Source of the DNA: Oligoflexia bacterium
GTDB lineage: Bacteria; Bdellovibrionota_C; UBA2361; JBGSMV01
Direction: 5' to 3'
DNA: 64,000 nucleotides
Assembly (NCBI GenBank): GCA_019694515.1
Contig: JAIBBU010000009.1
Coordinates: forward strand, 38,588-102,587
In this document: piece by piece, positions 24,427 through 33,020 of the stretch
Position numbering within the stretch: position 1 is the first letter of the stretch
How the letters are laid out: each line of letters opens with the position of its first letter
Notes under the pieces: model-generated
Seen by the model: the letters and a program-made list of their open reading frames with translations, nothing else
Database searches by the model: none
Told to the model about the DNA's origin: nothing
Program-made: the position numbers and the translations under genes

Positions 24427-25568
24427 GGGAGACCCCAATCTCAAAGTTAAGCATAATATCTACACTAGCAAAGAAAGCTTTTGAAGTGCAGGAAGAGAAA
24501 ACACCAAATAGCTCAGATAAACCGAAAGCCTCCGAGAAACCTGCGGAGCCGCAGGGTCGGCAGCTCTCCACCCGCGAACAGATGCGGGCCAAACTGAGCA
24601 AAGTAGGCAGTGAAATCGATAACACCGCGGCGCTGCTGGGGCGGGCTGAGCATATCTGGTTCCTACTCTTGCTCAGCCTGCCCGTCGACTTGATTCTGGC
24701 GCATACCTCGCCCAACAAGCCGACGCTCGGATTATCGATCCTAAATCAGTCGGCGCTCTTCTTCGCGCTGCTTGCCCTTACGGGCTTCTTCCGACGTGAA
24801 CTGATTGATCATCTCGGCGCAATCAAGGACCTCATTCAAAGTTGGAGCAAGCACCGCCTAGCTAAGTCCGGGCTGATCGCTATCGCCGCTTTTTTTGCCA
24901 TAATCGAGGCCCTGATCAAGGTGCGCGAGCTTAAGATCAGCCCAATTTTTAGCATACTGCTAGTCCTGGGTGTCTTAGCGCTGGCATTGCCAAGTTTCGT
25001 AAAACAGATCAAAGAGCAGCAGAAGGCCCTAGAGCAGCGCATCCGAGATCCCTTCGAATGGGTGAGTTTCGTCAATCGTCAACTGCTGGCGATCAATATT
25101 ATGCCCTCTATCTTCGCGCGCCTGATCTCAATCACCGCAATCTTGCAATTACGCGCCGGGATCTCGGAAGCTGATCTGATCTTATGCCTGGGAACAAGCT
25201 TGTTCTTCCTAATTCTGTTGAAGCCTACACGGGAAGACTTCTATGCCCGCTGCAGCGCCTGTGCCCGGCCGACCCCGCGGGCCCTAAAAAGTATGGGGGT
25301 CTGTCCGGGATGTGCCCCCAAGACCTTTGCCGTGAATCAACCGCTGGAGCAACCAAGCGTAGAGCAAAAATCGGATCGGCCGCCCCAGGTTAAGCCATCA
25401 GATAAGTCCAACGCCAAAGACTCGCGCCACACGCATAAAGAAACCAGCACGCTCGACCGACTCCGCGAGCGGATCCAGGACCGAGTGCAGGGGCAAGCCG
25501 ATACGATCAAGCAGCTGACCCTGCTTCGAAAAAAGAAGCAGCCGCAGCAGGGAAAAATCCGAAAATAG
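24405..25568 (+). CDS. Membrane protein with C-terminal zinc-ribbon and basic tail, unknown function
   Basis: 387 residues if ATG 24405 is used; GTG 24486 (MQEEKTPNSSDKP) is an alternative that avoids overlap with xseA. A charged cytoplasmic N-terminus (to ~85) is followed by membrane segments near 88-105 (IWFLLLLSLPVDLILA), 110-130 (LNQSALFFALLALTGFF), 157-173, 182-200 and 262-280. After the last one comes a CSAC...CPGC zinc-ribbon-like pair (16 residues between the pairs) and a Lys/Gln-rich tail (LLRKKKQPQQGKIRK). No family recognised. Its last 171 bases overlap the convergent gene 25398-27668 on the other strand. Confidence 0.7.
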   Translation: MLLLHFSRETPISKLSIISTLAKKAFEVQEEKTPNSSDKPKASEKPAEPQGRQLSTREQMRAKLSKVGSEIDNTAALLGRAEHIWFLLLLSLPVDLILAHTSPNKPTLGLSILNQSALFFALLALTGFFRRELIDHLGAIKDLIQSWSKHRLAKSGLIAIAAFFAIIEALIKVRELKISPIFSILLVLGVLALALPSFVKQIKEQQKALEQRIRDPFEWVSFVNRQLLAINIMPSIFARLISITAILQLRAGISEADLILCLGTSLFFLILLKPTREDFYARCSACARPTPRALKSMGVCPGCAPKTFAVNQPLEQPSVEQKSDRPPQVKPSDKSNAKDSRHTHKETSTLDRLRERIQDRVQGQADTIKQLTLLRKKKQPQQGKIRK

Positions 25569-27668
25569 CGCGGCGACATTCTGGCTTGCGAACGGTTCGA
25601 GTCTCACTACGATTTGCCGCCGTCCCAGAGGAGCGCCGTGCAATGCGGGCAGCTGCGCGGCGGGGATCTCGAGAAAAGCTCCGGGCAGCACTCCGTCGAT
25701 GCATTGCACGCCTTGATTGATCATGACCGGCTTTCCGTTGCGGTCGGAGAGCTCATAATACAGCATCAATCCCGACGCAATTTCCGGTACCATCTCCAGA
25801 TCTAACCGCGCCTCAAAAACTGGAGCAGCGCGTGCAGCTAAGAGCGGCTTTACTTCGACAATACCAACTGCCGACGCCGGGATAGGCGCCTGGGCCGCCG
25901 CATTGATCGCAAGGTTAAAGCTCTTGGTTTGACAGGCCAGCACGCGGTCGGAGGGAGAGATCAACAACACCCGCAGATGAAATCTGGCCTTAGAGCAGCT
26001 CTTGTCAGTGATCAAACCGGCTAAAACCGCCGCGCTCACGCAGGACAAAAGCTCACAGTAGGAATCGGCAGCTAAACAATAAAGCTGCCGCAGCACCCTG
26101 GGAGGTCCACTCTCAGGTTCGCCGGTCACATATTCCAGCATCACTCGGTAGTCTGGAACGCTAAGATTTTTAATCGAAACTGCTGCGCGGACAGCCTGCT
26201 CACCTTTCCATTCAATGCTGGGCTCGATCTCAAGCCGCTCAATCTGCGCATGATCCCATTCGAGCAGTGCTCCGTAGGATTCCATGGTGACCGGCACGTC
26301 AGCATGCAAAGCGCTGCAGGGCACTACTGCGCCGCAAACCACCCGGCCATCCGAACGTGACATGGTTACTTCGGCGTAACAGTCTGAGATCTGCAGCTCA
26401 GCCGGCAATCCAGACAGAGGCAGCTCCAGCTGATAATTGCTATAAGATCGTAGCGGCGCTGTTATCAGCAAATTCGCGCTCGTACCTAAAATGTCCTCCC
26501 CAACCGCAAGCAGATCATGATCTAGAATTCGGCAGCTGATGGTAAAGATCTCATGCGCGGCTCCGGCCATGCACAAATCCACCCCAAAGCGCAGAGCTTC
26601 ACAGACCTCCGCAGCATGCAGACGGTACACCCGCTGCAGCGCTTGGATCCGCAGATAAGATCCGCTCGCACTATCGGTTTCCAAAAAACGCACCGCCTGA
26701 GGTGCCGGCAAGCTAAGCCGGGCCTCGCGCAGCTCAACGGCTCTCAACGTAACCCGTTCTTCGCCTTCTGCTAGCCGTTCTCCGGTCTGACTCAGAACTT
26801 CAATCTCGAGCGATAATAAATTTTCTGTATTCTCCAGAGCCAGCGCTTCCAAGGGGAGAAAGATGCGGAATTCGTCGATTAGGAAGCGCTCCTCGGTCAC
26901 ATGGATCGGAGATTGAAGCGCAAAGCGCGGGGCCACCATGCTGGCCGCAATGTTAAGCGCGCGATCTTCAGACCAGCTCTCCCAGCCAGCGCGTACACGC
27001 ACATAGCCCTTAAAGTCTTTGAGGCGGCAGCGCAGCATCAAATTCTGGCCTCGCATGCCGCTAATTTTGATGCCCAGGCGTATTTCGAGGCCGGGATAGC
27101 CGAACCATTGGACATCACGGCTGAGTTGAACCTCAAAAATATGCACATCTCCAGGGGCCCGCTCGTCCTCATCCAGCTCTTCGCTGCCGAGGCGCGCCAC
27201 GCTGCGCAGCCTTTTGCGAAGCCAAGCGACAAACGACCTCAGATCTTCGAGAGTTTCAGCACTCTGCACCCGGGCTTCGTTACGGCGCCGCGCCTCAAAG
27301 GCCTTACATATATCGCCGCATAGCTCCACAATATGCGGCTCCGCCCAGAGCTGCTGCTGCAAGACGCGAAAAGCCTCCAAGAACCCCGTCTCACCAGTGC
27401 GGCGAAATAGAAACTCGGTCAACAGCAGATAAATATTCTGCAAATCTTCATTTGAATCGGCGGGCGGTGTGGGATTGTGGAGGAACTGCTCCAGCCGGAT
27501 CAGCAGACTGGCGCTGCTAAACATCTCTTGCCGCGTTCCAGGGAGGGCCGAGACGGCTGGATTGTTTGACCCCCTTAACGGCAATGGGAGCGCCGCGCCG
27601 GCTGACGTCGCCGCCGGTGCACTGATACGTGTCTTGTTATTGCCGCCCTTTGAGCCGCGCGCGCCCAT
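25398..27668 (-). CDS. Large uncharacterised beta-rich protein, 756 aa
   Basis: Start set at ATG 27668, which has a GGAGG eight bases upstream; the longer TTG frame start at 27683 would place that site inside the gene. The protein is soluble with a Gly/Ala/Ser-rich leader, a helical segment (~45-150), then ~600 residues of alternating strands suggestive of several beta-sandwich modules (VHIFEVQLSRDVQWFGYPG, FRIFLPLEALALENTENL, LQISDCYAEVTMSR, FEARLDLEMVPEIASGLM). No catalytic motif, membrane segment or signal peptide. I cannot name a family. Its final 57 codons lie antisense to the end of the 24405 gene. Confidence 0.7.
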   Translation of the reverse strand: MGARGSKGGNNKTRISAPAATSAGAALPLPLRGSNNPAVSALPGTRQEMFSSASLLIRLEQFLHNPTPPADSNEDLQNIYLLLTEFLFRRTGETGFLEAFRVLQQQLWAEPHIVELCGDICKAFEARRRNEARVQSAETLEDLRSFVAWLRKRLRSVARLGSEELDEDERAPGDVHIFEVQLSRDVQWFGYPGLEIRLGIKISGMRGQNLMLRCRLKDFKGYVRVRAGWESWSEDRALNIAASMVAPRFALQSPIHVTEERFLIDEFRIFLPLEALALENTENLLSLEIEVLSQTGERLAEGEERVTLRAVELREARLSLPAPQAVRFLETDSASGSYLRIQALQRVYRLHAAEVCEALRFGVDLCMAGAAHEIFTISCRILDHDLLAVGEDILGTSANLLITAPLRSYSNYQLELPLSGLPAELQISDCYAEVTMSRSDGRVVCGAVVPCSALHADVPVTMESYGALLEWDHAQIERLEIEPSIEWKGEQAVRAAVSIKNLSVPDYRVMLEYVTGEPESGPPRVLRQLYCLAADSYCELLSCVSAAVLAGLITDKSCSKARFHLRVLLISPSDRVLACQTKSFNLAINAAAQAPIPASAVGIVEVKPLLAARAAPVFEARLDLEMVPEIASGLMLYYELSDRNGKPVMINQGVQCIDGVLPGAFLEIPAAQLPALHGAPLGRRQIVVRLEPFASQNVAALFSDFSLLRLLLFSKQGQLLDRIGLPLHSVLDPLAESVERAGFFMRVARVFGVGLI

Positions 27669-27760
27669 ACTACCACCCTCCAACGCCGCGGCTGCAGACT
27701 AGCACGCTCTTTAAAGGAGGGCCATCCAGAGGCGCTGACTAACGAGTGCAGAAAGAGCGC

Positions 27761-29032
27761 TTAACTTGCTGAGCCGATTCGATCCGCGGTCCGATAAGCG
27801 GCTTCCTGCACGGCGGGATCACGGTCGCGCATGAGTGTCGTAATTATAGCTGCAACGGGCGTCTTTCCGGGCACCCCCTGATAGCTTCGCAAAAATTCTT
27901 CCGCCTTCTTGGAGTGGTTAGCCAAGCCATTGAGACAGTTAACGAGGAATATGGAGCGCCCTTCCTCCAGGACCTCTTTGGCGCTGCTCCTCACATCGCT
28001 ATTTAGCTCCTCATTGGAAGCGATCCTGCCAAGACAAGCCTGCACGCTGGGGGAGCGGAAACAGAAGCGCATCGCCCGCGTAGCGTTATATGACATCTCA
28101 TCATTCTCAATTGGATGGGAAAAGTAGCGTAGCGTAGAGTGCAGCAAGCCAATTGCGCCCCCTATCAGAGCAATCATGGGCCAGTGATGAATCGCAGTGA
28201 AGGGGGTCGTTGGACCCGAAGCCGGCTGCGCACCTAGCCACACCATCCCCATCACGCCGAGATAGCCGGCCTCGATCCAGGCGGGCCAGATCAGCCCAAG
28301 CTCCCACTTGAGACGCTGATAGACCTCTCCCGCGCCCCAGGCAGTTAACTTCGAAACCTCGGCCTCGGAGCCCGACAATGCCATAGCACGCAGACTTTCC
28401 TCCGGAGCGCTCCGTCGGTGTCGATACTTCTGATCTCCCGACCTGATTAATCCCGCGCTCCGCTCTTCAACACCGGGATGCACTAGGATTGGAGAGAGTG
28501 ATTTTAGCGCCTCGGTGGGACCACTCTCATAGTCGGACTCAGCCACTAGTCTGATAATTCGCTCGCAGGCTTCGGGGTCTTCAATCACTCCTGCTCGGTT
28601 AATCCCCTCGGCAGCCGCTTTACAGGCCTCAGTGTTATGCTGGTGCCCCTCAATCTCCTGAAGGAAGAGATACAGTACTTCCGTATCGGCGACATAGGGG
28701 TGAAGCGCTTCAAGTGCCTTAGTTCTAACCTTATCGAATGACAACGCATCGACACCGCTCGTAGTTCTAAGTGCCCGGATGACCACGGCACGAGTTGCGG
28801 GATACTGAATCTTTAATAGTAGAGGATCAACTAATTCAAAGGCGTCGGCCTCACTTCGAACCTCCGCGCCTGTGAGCTGCTCAAGCTTTCGCAGAATGCC
28901 TGACTCACCTATTGCTGAGATCTCCTCGCCCGCCACCTGGGCGGAATCCGGCTCCATCAGAAAGGGCGAGGCGTGACTAGCTGCGCCAGCACCCCTAGGG
29001 GCCGAAGATGTCTGAGTCTGAATGTTTGCCAT
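27761..29032 (-). CDS. HEAT-like repeat protein with two membrane segments
   Basis: 423 residues from ATG 29032 (a TTG ten codons earlier is open but unlikely). The N-terminal ~190 residues look like short helical repeats (FELVDPLLLKIQYPATRAVVIRAL; DKVRTKALEALHPYVAD), as do the last ~100 (SSAKEVLEEGRS, DPAVQEAAYRTADRIG), both resembling HEAT units. Between them are two likely membrane segments (~248-265 AWIEAGYLGVMGMVWLG; ~283-300 PMIALIGGAIGLLHS). Function unknown. It is transcribed toward, and 92 bases upstream of, the 25398 gene on the same strand, so the two may form an operon. Confidence 0.7.
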   Translation of the reverse strand: MANIQTQTSSAPRGAGAASHASPFLMEPDSAQVAGEEISAIGESGILRKLEQLTGAEVRSEADAFELVDPLLLKIQYPATRAVVIRALRTTSGVDALSFDKVRTKALEALHPYVADTEVLYLFLQEIEGHQHNTEACKAAAEGINRAGVIEDPEACERIIRLVAESDYESGPTEALKSLSPILVHPGVEERSAGLIRSGDQKYRHRRSAPEESLRAMALSGSEAEVSKLTAWGAGEVYQRLKWELGLIWPAWIEAGYLGVMGMVWLGAQPASGPTTPFTAIHHWPMIALIGGAIGLLHSTLRYFSHPIENDEMSYNATRAMRFCFRSPSVQACLGRIASNEELNSDVRSSAKEVLEEGRSIFLVNCLNGLANHSKKAEEFLRSYQGVPGKTPVAAIITTLMRDRDPAVQEAAYRTADRIGSAS

Positions 29033-29216
29033 GTCACTGCCATTATGCTCGGGAGGCAGCAAAGTGGCAGATCTGAGAAAAGCTCGGAGAACGGATTAGG
29101 AAAAACCGCCAGGAGCAGCGCCAAGCTGCAGCTAGGAATTGGTTACCGGACAAATAGATCGGCCGCTGATCCTCCTGGCACATTCCATGCAGCCACAGAC
29201 TAGAGAGTAAGGTTTT

Positions 29217-29450
29217 ATGTTTACCAGCGGAAATTCAGCACTGCAGACCGACTCCAAATGGGAGCTCAGGGTTCTGCGCCAAGAGATGAACGAGCTCAAA
29301 CGCGAGAAGCTTCATCTCCAGAAAAAAAGCTACGAACGCCAGCTGACCAGCTGGGAATCCAACCGCATGGAAGAGCTGCTGGATGAGGTCATGGTGCTTC
29401 TGCAGCAGTTTGGAAAGCTCAATCACCGCGAATTCGCCCGCATCAAATAG
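29217..29450 (+). CDS. Small coiled-coil protein, 77 aa
   Basis: A single long charged helix: heptad-like leucines run through WELRVLRQEMNELKREKLHL and EELLDEVMVLLQQFGKL. Highly soluble, no membrane segment. ATG 29217 follows TAAGGTTTT, a weak ribosome-binding match. An opposite-strand frame of similar length exists but reads as less natural. Coding is plausible rather than certain; a partner-binding role would fit such a protein. Confidence 0.5.
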   Translation: MFTSGNSALQTDSKWELRVLRQEMNELKREKLHLQKKSYERQLTSWESNRMEELLDEVMVLLQQFGKLNHREFARIK

Positions 29451-29631
29451 CGGCTCCTCGCAGCCGCCCTTGCGGACACTCAATCAAGCTGAACCGATGC
29501 GACGCTTCAAAATTGCCTAGCGCTACACAGCCGACAGCCGGAAGTATTCAAAAACTCCTTTTCTAACCCAGGAATATGGGCCAGTTCGGAGAACTTTTCT
29601 CTTGAGTTGCGCTCTGTTATCGTAAGCCCCT

Positions 29632-30897
29632 ATGGCCGTTGAAATAAAAATGCCCCAGCTAAGCGATACCATGTTTTCAGGCAAGATTCTGGTATGGAAA
29701 AAGAACGAAGGTGACGCGATTAAACGGGGCGACATTCTGGCAGAGGTCGAGACAGATAAAGCCAATCTTGAGATTGAGTCTTTCAACGATGGCCAGCTAA
29801 TTAAGATCATGGTACCGGCCCAGAGCACCGCTGCGGTCGGAGATGTGATCGCAGTGATCGGACAACCAGGCGAGGTAGCAGCGGTTAGCACCAGCGCAGC
29901 CGCAGCGAAAAGTGCCTCATCAGCTGCTCCGCCAGCAGCGAAACCATCTCCCGTCGGGGCTCCATCAAGCGCGAAGATTTTGGCCCACCCTGCCGCCTCG
30001 TCTTCAGAGCGCATCAAGGCCTCGCCCCTCGCCCGCAAGGTCGCAGCGCAGCGCAACATCGATATTTCAGCGCTGCATGGAACCGGGCCTAACGGCCGCA
30101 TCACAAGAAAGGATGTCGAGCAGGTTTCGGGAACAAGCGCACCCTCATTATCCGCAGCCAGTGCGCCGCGCAGTGCCTCACAACGTCCCGCTGCCGCGCC
30201 GTCTGCTGAGCCCGGAGCCGGCACGCTGCGCCCGCTCTCAAAAATGCGCGACACCATCGCACGCCGCATGCAGCAAAGCGTGACCGAAGCGCCGCATTTT
30301 TACTCCACGATCTCGATCAGAATGGATCAAGCTCTTGCGCTGCGAGAGGTGCTAAAGGCGCGCGACGAATACAAGGGATTGAGCGTGAACCACTTTATCA
30401 TCAAAGCGGCCGCCTATGCCCTGAGCCACGAACCCCGGGTTAACTGCGCCATGCGTGATGGGCAGCTTTTTGAACCTGCCAGCATCAACATCGGCATTAT
30501 TACTGCAATCGAGGATGGGCTCTTGATTCCCGTTATTCGGGAGACCGATCGACTGGCGCTAAAGGACCTGGTCTTTGAGGCTCGCGCTGCCGTAGAAAGG
30601 GCTCGTGCCGGACGACCAAGCTCCGCCGATCTGATGGGCGGCACCTTCAGCATCTCCAATATGGGCATGTTTGAAGTTGAGAATTTTACCGCGATTATTA
30701 ATCCCGGCCAGGGCGCAGTGCTTGCGGTCAGCGCGGTACAGCAGCTGCCGGTCGTGGAGCAAGGCCAAATCACGATTGGCAAGATCATGAAAGCCACGCT
30801 ATCAGTCGATCATCGAATCATTGACGGTTTGATGGCCGCTACTTGGCTTAAACATTTCAAGGAAGCATTGGAGCTTCCCGCTTTGATGACGGTGTAA
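29632..30897 (+). CDS. pdhC: Pyruvate dehydrogenase E2 (dihydrolipoamide acetyltransferase)
   Basis: Forms the core of the pyruvate dehydrogenase complex and makes acetyl-CoA. The lipoyl domain is at 1-78 with lipoyl-lysine K43 (ETDKANLEIES). An Ala/Pro/Ser linker follows, then the E1/E3-binding domain (~122-165, SPLARKVAAQRNIDISALHG and GRITRKDVE), a second linker, and the catalytic domain with H394 and D398 (VDHRIIDG). 421 residues, one lipoyl domain. An E2 of another 2-oxo acid complex cannot be excluded, but MPQLSDTMFSGKI is typical of the PDH type. E1 and E3 are not adjacent. lipA begins two bases after its stop, which fits lipoylation of this protein. Confidence 0.92.
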   Translation: MAVEIKMPQLSDTMFSGKILVWKKNEGDAIKRGDILAEVETDKANLEIESFNDGQLIKIMVPAQSTAAVGDVIAVIGQPGEVAAVSTSAAAAKSASSAAPPAAKPSPVGAPSSAKILAHPAASSSERIKASPLARKVAAQRNIDISALHGTGPNGRITRKDVEQVSGTSAPSLSAASAPRSASQRPAAAPSAEPGAGTLRPLSKMRDTIARRMQQSVTEAPHFYSTISIRMDQALALREVLKARDEYKGLSVNHFIIKAAAYALSHEPRVNCAMRDGQLFEPASINIGIITAIEDGLLIPVIRETDRLALKDLVFEARAAVERARAGRPSSADLMGGTFSISNMGMFEVENFTAIINPGQGAVLAVSAVQQLPVVEQGQITIGKIMKATLSVDHRIIDGLMAATWLKHFKEALELPALMTV

Positions 30898-30899
30898 CG

Positions 30900-31799
30900 G
30901 TGCCAATCGAACTTCCGAGACAGCAAAGAACCGGACAGCCAAAGCCGACCTGGCTTAAGGTTCGCGCCCCCGGGTCGCCTGAATTTCTGGAGACCAAAGA
31001 CGTAGTAAAATCCTTAAAGTTGCACACCGTCTGCGAAGAGGCGCGTTGTCCCAATATTGGCGAGTGTTGGTCGCATCGCACCGCGACCTTCATGATCATG
31101 GGCGATCTCTGCACCCGACGCTGCCATTTTTGCTCAGTTAAGAAAGGTGATTCCGAAACTCTTAGCCCGCTAGATCCTTTCGAACCAGACCGCGTCGGCA
31201 TTGCTGTCCGCGATCTAGGACTTAAGCATGTCGTCATCACCTCCGTAGATCGCGATGACGTTGCTGATAACGGAGCGTTGCACTTCGCCAAGACGGTGCG
31301 CGCAATTCATACACATTCGCCGCAGTGCAAGATCGAACTGCTGATTCCGGATTTGCGCGGAGAGCAGAGAGACCTGCGGACGATTCTAGATAGCCGCGTT
31401 GATGTTTTGAACCATAACATCGAGACTGTGCCTCGCTTGTACAAGAAGGTGAGGCCATACGCCGGATATATCCGGTCGCTTTCGATCTTGAGTATGGCCA
31501 AAGAGATCGATCCAAATGTGCTAACAAAATCCGGAATTATGGTAGGACTGGGCGAAACCCACGAGGAGGTGCTCAGAGTCATGGACGACATGCGCTACCA
31601 CGGCATTGATATCATGACGATCGGGCAGTACTTGCGGCCTTCCGAAAAGCAGCTGCCGGTACGGGCATATGTCACCCCCGAGGAATTCAAGAGCTACGAG
31701 GTCGAAGGCATCAAGCGCGGATTCAAGTTCATCGAATCCGGCCCGTTAGTAAGAAGCTCTTACCACGCCTGGAAGCATACAGTTGAACAACCGGTCTAA
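30900..31799 (+). CDS. lipA: Lipoyl synthase
   Basis: Radical-SAM enzyme inserting two sulfurs into octanoyl groups on E2-type proteins. The auxiliary cluster motif is CEEARCPNIGECW and the radical-SAM motif is CTRRCHFCSV (CxxxCxxC). The late motifs NHNIETVPRLYKKVRP and a C-terminal RSSYHA are also family hallmarks. 299 residues, normal. It starts with GTG 30900, two bases after the E2 stop, in an obvious coupling of acceptor protein and its modifying enzyme. Confidence 0.96.
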   Translation: MPIELPRQQRTGQPKPTWLKVRAPGSPEFLETKDVVKSLKLHTVCEEARCPNIGECWSHRTATFMIMGDLCTRRCHFCSVKKGDSETLSPLDPFEPDRVGIAVRDLGLKHVVITSVDRDDVADNGALHFAKTVRAIHTHSPQCKIELLIPDLRGEQRDLRTILDSRVDVLNHNIETVPRLYKKVRPYAGYIRSLSILSMAKEIDPNVLTKSGIMVGLGETHEEVLRVMDDMRYHGIDIMTIGQYLRPSEKQLPVRAYVTPEEFKSYEVEGIKRGFKFIESGPLVRSSYHAWKHTVEQPV

Positions 31800-32261
31800 T
31801 CACTTCTTGAGCAGATGCTGATTTAGGTCCAAGACCGCCGCAGCGAATTCGGGCAGCTCTACGACCTCAATCCCGGCGGCAGCAAGAAAGGCGCGACCTT
31901 CACAGTGCACAAAGCTAGCAGGCTCCGGCAGTGCCATTACCACCCGCGCCAGACCAGCGGCCAAAATCCTTCGCACGCATGGCGTTTGACCCGAGAGGCG
32001 CAAACTGCAGGGCTCAATAGTGGTATAGATTGTGCCCGCCGTGAGGATCGCCTGGCGCGCAGCAACTTTCTCCAGCGCGCACTCCTCGGCGTGCTGACCG
32101 CTGCGCAGCTCAGAGGTATAGCCCGTCGCGACCTCGCCGCCTTTAGAGTCAGTCAGAAGCGCTCCCACACTGTATCGATCTTTCGAGAGCGGCGCTTGCT
32201 TTGAGATCTCAAGCGCACGCTGCATTAGCTTTCGATCCAACATGAGCTGCGTTTCAGACAT
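31800..32261 (-). CDS. Riboflavin-type pyrimidine deaminase (RibD N-terminal domain)
   Basis: Cytidine/deoxycytidylate deaminase-fold zinc enzyme. The zinc site has HAEECALEK (His and catalytic Glu) and PCSLRLSGQTPC (two Cys). From ATG 32261 the product has 153 residues (MSETQLMLDRKL...). It would deaminate diaminohydroxyphosphoribosylaminopyrimidine in riboflavin synthesis if the neighbour is its reductase partner; specificity is inference. Its ATG overlaps the end of the reductase gene (ATGTCTGA, 32254-32261), so the pair is translationally coupled in the order reductase then deaminase, the reverse of the domain order in fused RibD. Confidence 0.85.
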   Translation of the reverse strand: MSETQLMLDRKLMQRALEISKQAPLSKDRYSVGALLTDSKGGEVATGYTSELRSGQHAEECALEKVAARQAILTAGTIYTTIEPCSLRLSGQTPCVRRILAAGLARVVMALPEPASFVHCEGRAFLAAAGIEVVELPEFAAAVLDLNQHLLKK

Positions 32262-32946
32262 ACCGCACCGCATAACGCGCCAACACCAATCCATCAAGCG
32301 CTGCGGCGCTCAAAAGTTGGAACGAGAGATTTGTGGGAAGCGATAGCTTTTGAGGATTGAATAAGCGCGGAGCAGTTTCAGCGCCGATGACTAGCGGCGC
32401 TATTGCCAGCCACAGCTCGTCCACTAATCCCGAACTGAGGAACAGCGCATTTATTGAACTACCCCCCTCGATCATCAGCCGCCGCACGCCGCGGCGATAT
32501 AGGTCCTGCAGGATAAAATGCGGTGCCACAACGTTATTCCCCATTCCCACAGTCTGCGCGGACGTGCCGAGTTGGCGGGTCAACGCCTCCAGCCGTGGCG
32601 CTGGACAATATACGATCTTTTCGCCATTACCCGCGCTAAAAAAGCTGGACCCCGCGGGAATCTCTCCGGAACAGGTGCAGGTTACTTTGATCGGAAATTC
32701 AGATTGCCCCTTCGAGCGGCGCAACTCTCGCAGCTTCTCTGAGTACACCAGCAAGCGCGGATTGTCGCGGCGCAGCGTGCCGGCGCCAATCAAAATCGCA
32801 TCGCTGTCAGCGCGCAGCCGGTCTACCTCGGCCAAATGCGTGGCATTAGAAAGCACCAAGCGCTCGGGGCCGCTATGATCGATTGAACCATCAAGCGATG
32901 CGGTGGTGTGAATAAATACGAATGGACGGCTTTGAGAATGTGCCAT
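32254..32946 (-). CDS. Riboflavin-type pyrimidine reductase (RibD C-terminal domain)
   Basis: DHFR-like NADPH-dependent reductase of the RibD_C family, 230 residues. Motifs: TTASLDGSID near the N-terminus, DAILIGAGTLRRDNPRLL, and LMIEGGSSINALFLSSGLVDEL. The expected reaction is reduction of the ribosylaminopyrimidine intermediate of riboflavin synthesis. It is a separate gene upstream of and overlapping the deaminase gene by eight bases. Together they reconstitute bifunctional RibD as two polypeptides. No FMN riboswitch was recognised upstream. Confidence 0.87.
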   Translation of the reverse strand: MAHSQSRPFVFIHTTASLDGSIDHSGPERLVLSNATHLAEVDRLRADSDAILIGAGTLRRDNPRLLVYSEKLRELRRSKGQSEFPIKVTCTCSGEIPAGSSFFSAGNGEKIVYCPAPRLEALTRQLGTSAQTVGMGNNVVAPHFILQDLYRRGVRRLMIEGGSSINALFLSSGLVDELWLAIAPLVIGAETAPRLFNPQKLSLPTNLSFQLLSAAALDGLVLARYAVRYV

Positions 32947-33020
32947 GGGTCCCTAAGGGCACCTTTATACGCCAATTCGAGCAGATTAACAGCTGCCCGA
33001 TCAACTTCGGCGGGCGGGAG

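Noticed and set aside
29235..29483. Minus-strand small gene opposite the coiled-coil gene
   Set aside because: It is the complement of the coiled-coil frame, lacks a ribosome-binding site, and its composition is the expected mirror of a Lys/Glu-rich helix.
32947..33020. FMN riboswitch upstream of the riboflavin-type genes
   Set aside because: The stretch is too short and lacks the conserved RFN helices.
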